NCBI GenBank assembly: GCA_013695055.1
Contig: JACDBF010000292.1
Location: 1-5,714 of the forward strand
DNA length: 5,714 nucleotides
From: Actinomycetota bacterium
Lineage (GTDB): Bacteria; Actinomycetota; CADDZG01; WHSQ01
Reading direction: 5' to 3'
Numbering within the stretch: position 1 is the stretch's first letter; each line of letters opens with the position of its first letter. This document shows, piece by piece, positions 1-5,714 of this stretch. Below the pieces are notes generated by a model that saw nothing but the letters and a program-made list of their open reading frames with translations, made no database searches and was not told the origin of the DNA. Both the position numbers and the translations under genes were made by a program.

Positions 1-256
1 CCTCGTAACGATCGAAGAGGACCGTCGCGTTCAGGTTGCGTTCGACGTTGAGCACGCGCTGGAGCTTGTCGCCGCGCTTCGGTTTGTCGTCCACGGGAGT
101 GGCGATGCTTCCATTCTTCTCCGCCCAACACACGGGCACGACGTGGGGGCGCGCGCGGCCGTCGACCGTGGCGAGCACGGCGCGCCTGCTCTCGACCATG
201 ATGCGGCGCGCCTTGTCCGGCAGCTCATCCAGGCGAGTGCACGACCCCCCGGCCAC
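1..256 (-). CDS. PPOX-class, probably F420/FMN-dependent enzyme, Rv0121/TIGR03668-like (N-terminal part; 3' end beyond left edge)
   Basis: The minus-strand frame from GTG (254-256) runs open through 85 codons to the left edge. It reads as the N-terminus of a pyridoxamine-5'-phosphate-oxidase-like split-barrel protein. Residues 11-23 form a helix (ELPDKARRIMVES). Then come the first barrel strand AVLATVDG (26-33), RPHVVPVCW (36-44) with the typical PHxVPV pattern, and a second strand pair ending VDDKPKRG (55-62). The KPKR segment is typical of the Rv0121-type PPOX group and probably contacts cofactor phosphate. LQRVLNVERNLNATVLFDRYE follows as in that family. Members bind F420 or FMN and are presumed cytoplasmic reductases or oxidases; the substrate is unknown. 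The start is the GTG one base after the TGA of the upstream channel-like gene, which suggests an operon. An internal ATG at 197-199 is possible but would remove the N-terminal helix. No strong Shine-Dalgarno is visible. Family assignment is by recalled similarity. Roughly the C-terminal 40 percent is missing. Confidence 0.85.
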   Translation of the reverse strand, partial: MAGGSCTRLDELPDKARRIMVESRRAVLATVDGRARPHVVPVCWAEKNGSIATPVDDKPKRGDKLQRVLNVERNLNATVLFDRYE

Positions 257-257
257 G

Positions 258-1397
258 TCAGACGCGCCAGCGCGACTGGTCGGCCGTCTTCGGATCGTCG
301 CGGTCTTGAGGATCGTTGGGCCGGCGGTCGGGCGGCCGCTGAGGAATGATCTGGAGCTCGGGGAGGTGTCTGCGCGGTCCGGACCATGGCCCGGGCACCG
401 CGACCGTGACGTCGGCGAGCAGATAGCAGATCGACTCGTAGTTCACGCGCCAGCCCTGGAAGTGGGGCCACGCCTCTTCGGCGCTCCGCTCGAGCTCGAA
501 GCCGGTGGCTCCCAAGCGCTCGACTCCTCCCTCGAACTCCTCGTAGGTGAGATCGATGGGCTCGTTGGGAAGGGGGTCGGAGTCATAAGGGATGTGGACC
601 ACGTCGGCGATGTCGCGCAGCGCAGTGAAGCCCATTCGAAGGCAAAGTCGCGCCTCCACGGGAGCCCGGTTGGGAGACAGCGACAGATAGAGAGCGGCCG
701 AGTCCATGACGGCCAGCAGCGCAACCACCCACGACCTCAGAGGGTGCGGGGAACGGAACCACACGAGCACGGGATAGGTGGTGTGGCTCTCGGCGACATC
801 GGCAGCCCAGCGCTCCCACTCCGCATAGAGGGCGGGCAGGGACTCCAAGAGGTTGACCCTCTGCGCGCGCATCATGATCTCCGGCCCCCATGCCGGTGCG
901 CCGGCCCGGCTTTGGAGCAGAGTGACCAACGTCTCTCTCCGGTTGAACGACGAGTAGAGGGTCGGCAGATAGGCGACCTGCAGGGCCACCACGAGCAACC
1001 CCGTAGCGGCGGCGATGAAGTGCACGATCGTCGGGCCCACGCCCAGGGTCCCCGCGAAACCCAGAGTGAGCATCGACGAGCCGCTCTCGCGCAGCGCGAG
1101 TCCGAAATCGGAGACGAGCGGCCACAGCAGCAACGCAAAGCCGCAGAAGAACAGCACCATCCACACCGACAGAAGGGCAAGCAGCGACATTGGGCCCGAT
1201 AGCGCAAGGATCCGGTCCTTGGCCTCGTAAGTGTCGACGCGATTGGCCAGGACCACGAATGCCGAGCGTACGACCCGCCGTCCCACGAACACCCCAAGCC
1301 TCGAGGTCTGTCCTCGCGGCAAAACGAGCGATTTGATAACGCTGCCTGCCGTGGCCAGACAAATGACCAGCCCGCAAGCGAACCCGAGCCATCGCAC
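258..1397 (-). CDS. Ion-channel-like membrane protein with large conserved soluble C-terminal region, function unknown
   Basis: This 379-residue protein starts at GTG 1395-1397 and ends at TGA 258-260. Hydrophobic stretches lie at about residues 3-25, 70-94 and 121-145. Between the last two sits a pore-loop-like segment (about 98-116, ALRESGSSMLTLGFAG). Helix, re-entrant loop, helix is the layout of two-helix potassium-channel pore domains (Ion_trans_2). However, the filter position reads TLGFAG rather than TVGYGD, so potassium selectivity cannot be assumed. Residues 150-345 are soluble and look strongly constrained (AEWERWAADVAESH at 192-205, FRSPHPLRSW at 214-223, LTYEEFEGG at 283-291, WPHFQGWRVNYE at 310-321). 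I recall related uncharacterised proteins in other Actinobacteria. The last 30 residues are polar and Pro/Asp/Arg-rich. It is divergent from the macro gene and one base upstream of the PPOX gene. The reading frame is open upstream of the GTG, but I see no better start codon. A real gene is very likely; channel function is inference. Confidence 0.88.
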   Translation of the reverse strand: MRWLGFACGLVICLATAGSVIKSLVLPRGQTSRLGVFVGRRVVRSAFVVLANRVDTYEAKDRILALSGPMSLLALLSVWMVLFFCGFALLLWPLVSDFGLALRESGSSMLTLGFAGTLGVGPTIVHFIAAATGLLVVALQVAYLPTLYSSFNRRETLVTLLQSRAGAPAWGPEIMMRAQRVNLLESLPALYAEWERWAADVAESHTTYPVLVWFRSPHPLRSWVVALLAVMDSAALYLSLSPNRAPVEARLCLRMGFTALRDIADVVHIPYDSDPLPNEPIDLTYEEFEGGVERLGATGFELERSAEEAWPHFQGWRVNYESICYLLADVTVAVPGPWSGPRRHLPELQIIPQRPPDRRPNDPQDRDDPKTADQSRWRV

Positions 1398-1410
1398 GGT
1401 GGTGACTATG
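1398..1410 (-). promoter_or_regulatory. Candidate -10 element for a leaderless channel-gene transcript
   Basis: On the minus strand the hexamer CATAGT (1405-1410) is followed by exactly 7 bases, CACCACC, and then the GTG start at 1397. Actinobacterial leaderless transcripts typically have a TANNNT-type -10 about 7 bases before the start codon; here the A at position 2 and the T at position 6 match. No TTGACA-like -35 is seen. Further upstream, GGAAC (1429-1433) and CGTC (1410-1413 on the minus strand) lie 15 bases apart, which would alternatively fit an ECF-sigma promoter. No good Shine-Dalgarno sits at normal spacing: the only purine run, GGGAGAG, is about 16 bases from the GTG. Confidence 0.3.
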
Positions 1411-1441
1411 ACGCTCTCCCACTCGGTCGTTCCCGCATGTC

Positions 1442-1455
1442 TGGTGGCAACACCA
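1442..1455. promoter_or_regulatory. Small dyad (TGGTG-GCAA-CACCA), possible operator
   Basis: A perfect 5-base inverted repeat separated by GCAA lies close to the middle of the divergent intergenic region, about 50-60 bases from each proposed start. It could be a short regulator-binding dyad shared by the two divergent genes, or a GNRA-loop hairpin if transcribed. The CACCACC arm at 1451-1457 is also the inverse of GGTGGTG at 1398-1404, just upstream of the channel start. Short dyads are common in GC-rich DNA, so this is tentative. Confidence 0.2.
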
Positions 1456-1497
1456 CCCGGTCGAAAGCCTTCCCCACTTTCAGCGCACCCGCCGGCA

Positions 1498-1510
1498 TAG
1501 AGTCCCTCAC
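1498..1510 (+). promoter_or_regulatory. Candidate -10 element for a leaderless macro-gene transcript
   Basis: TAGAGT (1498-1503) matches the actinobacterial TANNNT -10 consensus and is followed by exactly 7 bases, CCCTCAC, before the GTG at 1511. Transcription would then start at the initiation codon itself. No Shine-Dalgarno sequence is visible upstream of this GTG, as expected for a leaderless message. The -35 region around 1475-1480 (CACTTT) is not convincing. Confidence 0.35.
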
Positions 1511-2023
1511 GTGGAGATCTCGCTGGTCAGAGGCGACATTACCGAGCAAGAGGTCGATGCCGTCGTCAACGCGGCCAACTCTTCGTTGCTCGGCGGCGGA
1601 GGCGTCGATGGAGCGATCCACCGGCGAGGCGGCCCTGCCATCCTCGAGGAATGTGAACGTATCCGATCGGTGAGCTATCCCGATGGGCTTCCGGTGGGAG
1701 GGGCGGTAGTCACGACCGCGGGAAGGCTTCCGGCTCGCTGGGTTATCCACACCGTCGGCCCCGTTTTCTCCAAGTCGCAGGATCGATCCGGCTTGCTCGC
1801 CTCTTGTCACGTGGAATCACTCAAGCGAGCCGACGAAGTTGGGGCCGAAAGCGTCGCCTTTCCCGCCATCAGCACCGGGGCATACCGCTATCCACCGGAA
1901 TTGGCGGCGCCGATCGCCATCGCCGCGGTGAGTGGAGCCGGCACAAGCGTGGAGCATGTGCGTTTCGTGCTATTCGACTCGGCCGTCCATGCGGCATTCG
2001 AGGACGCGCTCAACGCGCACTAA
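1511..2023 (+). CDS. Macro-domain protein, probable ADP-ribose / O-acetyl-ADP-ribose hydrolase
   Basis: This is a complete stand-alone macro domain of 170 residues, the normal length for the MacroD/YmdB-type group. Motifs appear in order: VRGDIT (6-11), the adenosine-contacting start; VVNAANSSLLGGGGVDGAIH (18-37), which holds the Asn and Asp positions used for hydrolysis in this group; WVIHTVGP (77-84); and AFPAISTGAYRYP (116-128), the phosphate-binding loop. The family binds ADP-ribose and removes O-acetyl or protein-linked ADP-ribose from NAD-dependent reactions in the cytoplasm. The only sensible start is GTG 1511: it places the first strand (EISLVRGDI) at the N-terminus, and no better in-frame start appears just upstream. 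No Shine-Dalgarno is visible, so translation may be leaderless. It is divergent from the channel-like gene, and its TAA shares bases with the stop of the convergent kgd gene. No truncation or missing motif was seen. The exact substrate cannot be read from sequence. Confidence 0.95.
   Translation: MEISLVRGDITEQEVDAVVNAANSSLLGGGGVDGAIHRRGGPAILEECERIRSVSYPDGLPVGGAVVTTAGRLPARWVIHTVGPVFSKSQDRSGLLASCHVESLKRADEVGAESVAFPAISTGAYRYPPELAAPIAIAAVSGAGTSVEHVRFVLFDSAVHAAFEDALNAH
2020..2023. other. Overlapping convergent stop codons (CTAA)
   Basis: The macro gene ends with TAA at 2021-2023 on the plus strand. kgd ends with TAG at 2022-2020 on the minus strand. The two coding regions therefore share four bases and leave no intergenic space. 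Neither side shows a GC-rich hairpin followed by a T-run. Any terminator must lie inside the opposing gene or be factor-dependent. Confidence 0.95.
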
Positions 2024-5000
2024 GCGCCCTTCTTGAAGGCATCTTCCATGAGGTCCTCGAGCTCTTGGGTGTGCACATGGGAGCTGCCCGTCGCCGGACT
2101 GGCGCTCTCGGCGCGCGTGGCGTGCGTCAGCTTGACGCCCTTGCCCAACATGCGCTGAACGCGCGCCTGTACGAACGTCCAGGCCCCCATGTTCTCAGGC
2201 TCTTCCTGCGCCCAGCACACCGTCTTCGCGTTCGGATAGCTCTGGAAGATGTCCGCGAGCTGATCCTCGGGCCAGGGATAGAGCTGTTCCACGCGCACAA
2301 TCGCGGCCGGGGCCTCACGCTCCGCCCGCTCCTTCGCGAGCGCGTAGGAGATCTTGCCGGTACAAAGGACCACTCGTTCGATCTCGTCCTTGTCGTCAAT
2401 GGTGTGGTCGTCCAGGATCTCGTTGAAGTGCCCGCTCTCGAGCTCTGCCGTTGCACTGCGCGCGTCGGGCGCCCGCAGCAGCGACTTAGGAGTCATCACG
2501 ATCAGCGGCTTGCGCACAGTGCGATGCATCTGACGTCTAAGAAGATGGAAGTGCTGAGCAGGAGTAGTCGGCTGCGCCACCTGAATGCTGTCCTCCGCCG
2601 CGAGGGTGAGAAAGCGCTCGAGGCGCGCGCTCGAGTGCTCGGGCCCTTGGCCCTCGTAACCGTGTGGCAGCAACAACACGAGCCCACTCTCTTGCTTCCA
2701 CTTGTCTTCGCCGGCAACGATGTACTGGTCGATCACAACCTGGCCCCCGTTGACGAAGTCGCCGAACTGCGCCTCCCACAAGACCAGGCAATCGCCGTTG
2801 GCCACCGAGTAGCCGTACTCGAAGCCGAGCACCGCGAGCTCAGACAACAGACTGTCGAACGATCGGAAGGGAGCCTGATCCTCGCTCAAGTTATCGAGCG
2901 GCAAGTATTCGTCGCCCGTGCTGTAATCGGCGAGAACAGAGTGCCGCTGGCTGAAAGTCCCGCGCCGCGAGTCCTGGCCCGACAGACGCACTCTCAAGCC
3001 CTCGAGCAACAAGGTTCCGAATGCGAGGGACTCGGCGTGCGCCCAGTCGATCGCGTCTTTGTCCAGCAAGTCTTGCCTGCGAACCAGCATCTTCTTGATC
3101 TTGGGATGTGGCTCGAAGCCCTGGGGCCACGTGGTGAGCGCCTTGTGTACGTGCTCGAGCCGCTTTCTTTCGACTCCGGTCTCCACGTGCGGGAGCACGC
3201 CGGCGGGCTCGGGCGGAGCCGCAGCGCGCACCTCGCTGTCGGGCGTCTTGCTCTCTCTCGTCTCCTCGAAGGCCTTGTTCAACCGGCTGCGAAAGTTCTC
3301 GAGCAGCTCTTCTGCCTCATCGATCGTGAGCTCGCCTCGATTGACGAGATGCTCCGTGTAGAGCTTTCGCAGCGTGCGGCGCTCGGAGATCTTCTGGTAC
3401 ATCAGAGGCTGCGTGTACGAAGGGTCGTCCACCTCCTGATGGCCGTGCCGCCTGTAGCACATCAAGTCGACGACAACGTCGGCCTTGAAACGCTGGCGAT
3501 ACTCGAAAGCCAGCCGGGCCACGCGTACGCACGCTTCCGGGTCGTCCCCGTTCACGTGCAGGATGGGCGCCTGCACCATCTTTGCGATGTCGGTCGCGTA
3601 GATGCTCGAGCGGCCTTCGGCCGGCGATGTCGTAAAGCCGATGTTGTTGTTCACGACGACGTGCACGGTGCCGCCGGTCCGATAGCCGGACAGCTGGCTC
3701 ATGTTGAGGGTCTCGGCCACGACGCCCTGGCCCGCGAATGCGGCGTCGCCGTGCACCAGCACCGGCATGACGCGGAAGTGACCCTCGGGGCCGATTAAGC
3801 CTTGTTTGGCGCGCGCCATTCCTTCAACGACCGGATCGACGGACTCGAGATGCGATGCATTCGAGCTCAGGACGACCGCTAGCTCCTTGCCCGTGCCCGA
3901 CTCGAAACGGCCGGTCATGCCGACGTGGTACTTCACGTCGCCCGAACCCTGCACGGTGTCGGGATCGATGTCGCCCTCGAACTCATGGAACATCACCTTC
4001 AGGGGTTTGCCCACGATATTCGCGAGCACGTTGAGGCGCCCGCGATGTGACATCCCCATGACGATCTCGATGATGCCGTTCTCCGCAGCCTCATCGAAGA
4101 GAGTGTCGAGCAAGGGAATGAGCGCGTCGGCCCCTTCGAGCGAGTAGCGCTTCTGGCCGGTGAACTTGGAATGCAAGAAGCGCTCGAACGCTTCGGCGGC
4201 GTTGAGCCGGTCCAAGATGTGCTTCTTCTCGTCCAGTGTCAGAATCTTCTCGGTGGGCAACTCCACACGTTCCTGAATCCACTGCTTTTGCTCGGGATCG
4301 GAGATGTGCATGTACTCGATCCCGGTTGTTCGGCAATAAGCGTCGCGCATCGCGTCGATGATCGACTTGAGCGGCTGTTTGCGGGGGCCGGAGAGCCCGT
4401 CGGTCAAGAACTCGCGATCGAGGTCCCAGACCGTCAGTCCATAGGTTGCGAGGTCCAGCTCGGGATGACGCAGCACTTCCCAACCGATTGGATCGAGCTC
4501 GGCGAGGAGGTGCCCCCTCACGCGATACATGTTTATTAGTTGGATGACGCGCGACTGCTTCTCAAGATAATCGTCGGTGTCGTCGAGCGGCGCCCGGTCA
4601 CGGCTCCAGCGGACCGGCTCAAAGGGAATCTGTAGCGAGGCGAAGATCTCATCGTAGAAACGGTCGGCGCCGAGCAGCAAGTCGTGGATGTAAGACAAGA
4701 ACTGTCCCGACTCGGCCCCCTGTATCACCCGATGGTCGTACGTGCTGGTCATCGTCACGACTTTGCTCACGCCGGAGCGGGCCAGCATCTTCGGATCGGA
4801 AGCCTCGTACTCGGCCGGATACCCGATCGCGCCGACGCCGACGATGAGGCCCTGGCCGGGCATCAGCCGAGGCACCGACTGGCTGGTGCCCACCGTGCCG
4901 GGATTGGTGATCGTGGTCGTGGTATCGGCGAAGTCCTCGAGCGACAGCTTGTTGTTTCGTACCTTGCGAATGATCTCTTCGTAGCCCTTGAAAAAATCCG

Positions 5001-5714
5001 AGAAGTCGAGCTCGTCGGCAGACTTGATGTTGGGAACGAGAAGAGTCCGGCCGCCGGAGCGCTCGACGTCCACGGCGAGTCCCAGGTTGACGCCCTTGTG
5101 CTGGACGACGTGCGGACGGCCGCCGATCTCCGCGTAGCTTGATTTCATGGCCGGACGCGCCTGCAACCCCTTCAGCACCGCCCAGCCGATCAGATGTGTG
5201 AAGGAGATCTTGCCGCCTCGCCGGCCGGCGAGATAACGATTGGCGACGCGCCGGTTCTCCTCCAAGAGCTTGGCCGGAATGGTGCGCACCGAAGTGGCGG
5301 TCGGGAGCTCGAGCGAGGCGACCATGTTCTCGGAGATGCGAGCCGCAACTCCTCGGAGCGGCGTGGCGTCCTCGGGGGCCCGGTCCTCGGACGGTTGGTC
5401 GTCGGCGGGTTTGCGCGCCACCTTTTCTTTCTGCCCGCCTTCCTCGGGGGCCTCTTTCGCGCCCCGTTCGGGGTCCTGTCCGGCTTGCTCGGGGGCCTTG
5501 CGGTCGTTGGTCTGAGTCGATCTCGGCCCGTCACTATCACCCGTCGACGGCGGACCGCCCTTCGTCTGCTTGGATTGACCGTTCGGGGCATAGTCCTCGA
5601 AGAACTCCCGCCACGACTCCCCTACGGCCTGCTCGTTCTCCTGATAGCGGCGGTACATCTCGTCGACCAGCCAGATGTTGGGCCCAAAAGCCTCTTTATC
5701 GTTGCCCTTTTCCA
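2020..5714 (-). CDS. kgd: Multifunctional 2-oxoglutarate dehydrogenase/decarboxylase Kgd/OdhA (E2-like domain fused to E1); start at or just beyond right edge
   Basis: This is the ThDP-dependent enzyme of the TCA cycle that decarboxylates 2-oxoglutarate and, with partner subunits, forms succinyl-CoA. The frame stays open upstream of ATG 5658 and reads EAFGPNIWLVDE before MYRRYQ, matching the known N-terminal segment of actinobacterial Kgd. The true start is therefore not 5658. The codon cut by the right edge is NTG, a likely start, giving about 1231 residues, close to the mycobacterial length. In that numbering: N-terminal helix to about 43; charged Gly/Pro/Glu/Lys linker about 45-118; E2-like acyltransferase core about 120-350 ending TYDHRVIQG (His 328); then the E1 part. 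E1 motifs are SHRGRLNVLAN (His 557), the ThDP site HGDAAFAGQG (655-664) with VVNNNIGF, HVNGDDPEA (His 720), CYRRHGH, RLSGQDSRRGTFSQRHS (910-926), WEAQFGDFVNG and LPHGYEGQGPEHSSAR (His 1018). No lipoyl domain is visible. Relatives are inhibited by the FHA protein GarA/OdhI; no such gene lies here. Confidence 0.97.
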   Translation of the reverse strand, partial: EKGNDKEAFGPNIWLVDEMYRRYQENEQAVGESWREFFEDYAPNGQSKQTKGGPPSTGDSDGPRSTQTNDRKAPEQAGQDPERGAKEAPEEGGQKEKVARKPADDQPSEDRAPEDATPLRGVAARISENMVASLELPTATSVRTIPAKLLEENRRVANRYLAGRRGGKISFTHLIGWAVLKGLQARPAMKSSYAEIGGRPHVVQHKGVNLGLAVDVERSGGRTLLVPNIKSADELDFSDFFKGYEEIIRKVRNNKLSLEDFADTTTTITNPGTVGTSQSVPRLMPGQGLIVGVGAIGYPAEYEASDPKMLARSGVSKVVTMTSTYDHRVIQGAESGQFLSYIHDLLLGADRFYDEIFASLQIPFEPVRWSRDRAPLDDTDDYLEKQSRVIQLINMYRVRGHLLAELDPIGWEVLRHPELDLATYGLTVWDLDREFLTDGLSGPRKQPLKSIIDAMRDAYCRTTGIEYMHISDPEQKQWIQERVELPTEKILTLDEKKHILDRLNAAEAFERFLHSKFTGQKRYSLEGADALIPLLDTLFDEAAENGIIEIVMGMSHRGRLNVLANIVGKPLKVMFHEFEGDIDPDTVQGSGDVKYHVGMTGRFESGTGKELAVVLSSNASHLESVDPVVEGMARAKQGLIGPEGHFRVMPVLVHGDAAFAGQGVVAETLNMSQLSGYRTGGTVHVVVNNNIGFTTSPAEGRSSIYATDIAKMVQAPILHVNGDDPEACVRVARLAFEYRQRFKADVVVDLMCYRRHGHQEVDDPSYTQPLMYQKISERRTLRKLYTEHLVNRGELTIDEAEELLENFRSRLNKAFEETRESKTPDSEVRAAAPPEPAGVLPHVETGVERKRLEHVHKALTTWPQGFEPHPKIKKMLVRRQDLLDKDAIDWAHAESLAFGTLLLEGLRVRLSGQDSRRGTFSQRHSVLADYSTGDEYLPLDNLSEDQAPFRSFDSLLSELAVLGFEYGYSVANGDCLVLWEAQFGDFVNGGQVVIDQYIVAGEDKWKQESGLVLLLPHGYEGQGPEHSSARLERFLTLAAEDSIQVAQPTTPAQHFHLLRRQMHRTVRKPLIVMTPKSLLRAPDARSATAELESGHFNEILDDHTIDDKDEIERVVLCTGKISYALAKERAEREAPAAIVRVEQLYPWPEDQLADIFQSYPNAKTVCWAQEEPENMGAWTFVQARVQRMLGKGVKLTHATRAESASPATGSSHVHTQELEDLMEDAFKKGA

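Noticed and set aside
31..471. A 146-codon minus-strand open frame across the channel/PPOX junction
   Set aside because: It overlaps both genes in a different frame and is Arg/Ala/Ser-rich. The PPOX frame starting at 256 has recognisable family motifs instead.
36..1202. A 388-codon plus-strand open frame antisense to the PPOX and channel-like genes
   Set aside because: Low-complexity Arg/Gln/His-rich translation with no domain; the opposite strand has clear protein-like sequence in two successive genes.
583..1422. A 279-codon minus-strand open frame over the channel-like gene
   Set aside because: Out-of-frame shadow rich in Arg/Gly/His with no hydrophobic segments; the frame from 1397 gives clean transmembrane helices and conserved motifs.
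2026..2040. Hairpin CCTT-CTTG-AAGG just after the macro stop as a terminator
   Set aside because: Only a 4-base stem, no T-run, and it lies within the last codons of kgd; it is too weak to call.
3059..3361. Plus-strand 100-codon Ser-rich frame inside kgd
   Set aside because: Antisense shadow with low-complexity Ser/Leu composition and no supporting start signal.
1804..3798. A 664-codon open frame on the plus strand, beginning inside the macro gene and running antisense to kgd
   Set aside because: Its translation is Arg/Leu/Val/His-rich with no recognisable motif, and it lies opposite an unmistakable, fully conserved Kgd sequence. Long antisense frames are common in GC-rich DNA.
1..5714. Mobile elements, CRISPR arrays, tRNA/rRNA genes, riboswitches, defence or toxin-antitoxin systems
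   Set aside because: I found no repeats, terminal inverted repeats, transposase motifs or structured-RNA signatures; the window is almost entirely housekeeping-style coding sequence.

Overview
The window looks like part of a high-GC actinobacterial chromosome. The strongest evidence is the large minus-strand gene at the right. It encodes the single-chain Kgd/OdhA-type 2-oxoglutarate dehydrogenase, in which an E2-like acyltransferase domain is fused in front of the E1 (SucA) part. This architecture is typical of Actinomycetota such as Mycobacterium and Corynebacterium. The linker and the neighbouring genes differ from what I recall of mycobacteria, so a less-studied or uncultured actinobacterial lineage is plausible, but the sequence alone does not fix the order.

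Layout, left to right. (1) Positions 1-256, minus strand: the N-terminal 85 codons of a PPOX-class, probably F420/FMN-binding split-barrel protein (Rv0121/TIGR03668-like), cut by the left edge. (2) Positions 258-1397, minus strand: a 379-residue membrane protein with a two-helix, pore-loop, ion-channel-like core and a large conserved soluble C-terminal region. Its TGA is followed by one base and then the GTG of gene 1, so the two probably form an operon. (3) Positions 1398-1510: a 113-base divergent intergenic region. It holds a candidate -10 element exactly 7 bases before each flanking GTG and a small dyad between them. (4) Positions 1511-2023, plus strand: a complete 170-residue macro-domain (ADP-ribose binding/hydrolase) protein. 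(5) Positions 2020-5714, minus strand: kgd, convergent with the macro gene, the two stop codons sharing bases. Its reading frame stays open to the right edge, and the likely start codon straddles that edge.

Functionally, kgd is a central TCA-cycle enzyme using 2-oxoglutarate, ThDP, CoA and NAD-linked partners. The macro protein acts on NAD-derived ADP-ribose species, and the PPOX protein is a likely flavin/deazaflavin redox enzyme. The channel-like protein is of unknown function. I see no clear shared pathway, mobile element, CRISPR array, tRNA or rRNA. Apart from the 113-base divergent region, the window is fully coding. Most of the content is ordinary. The least-described item is the channel-like membrane family, with its non-canonical filter-position sequence and its tight coupling to a PPOX enzyme.
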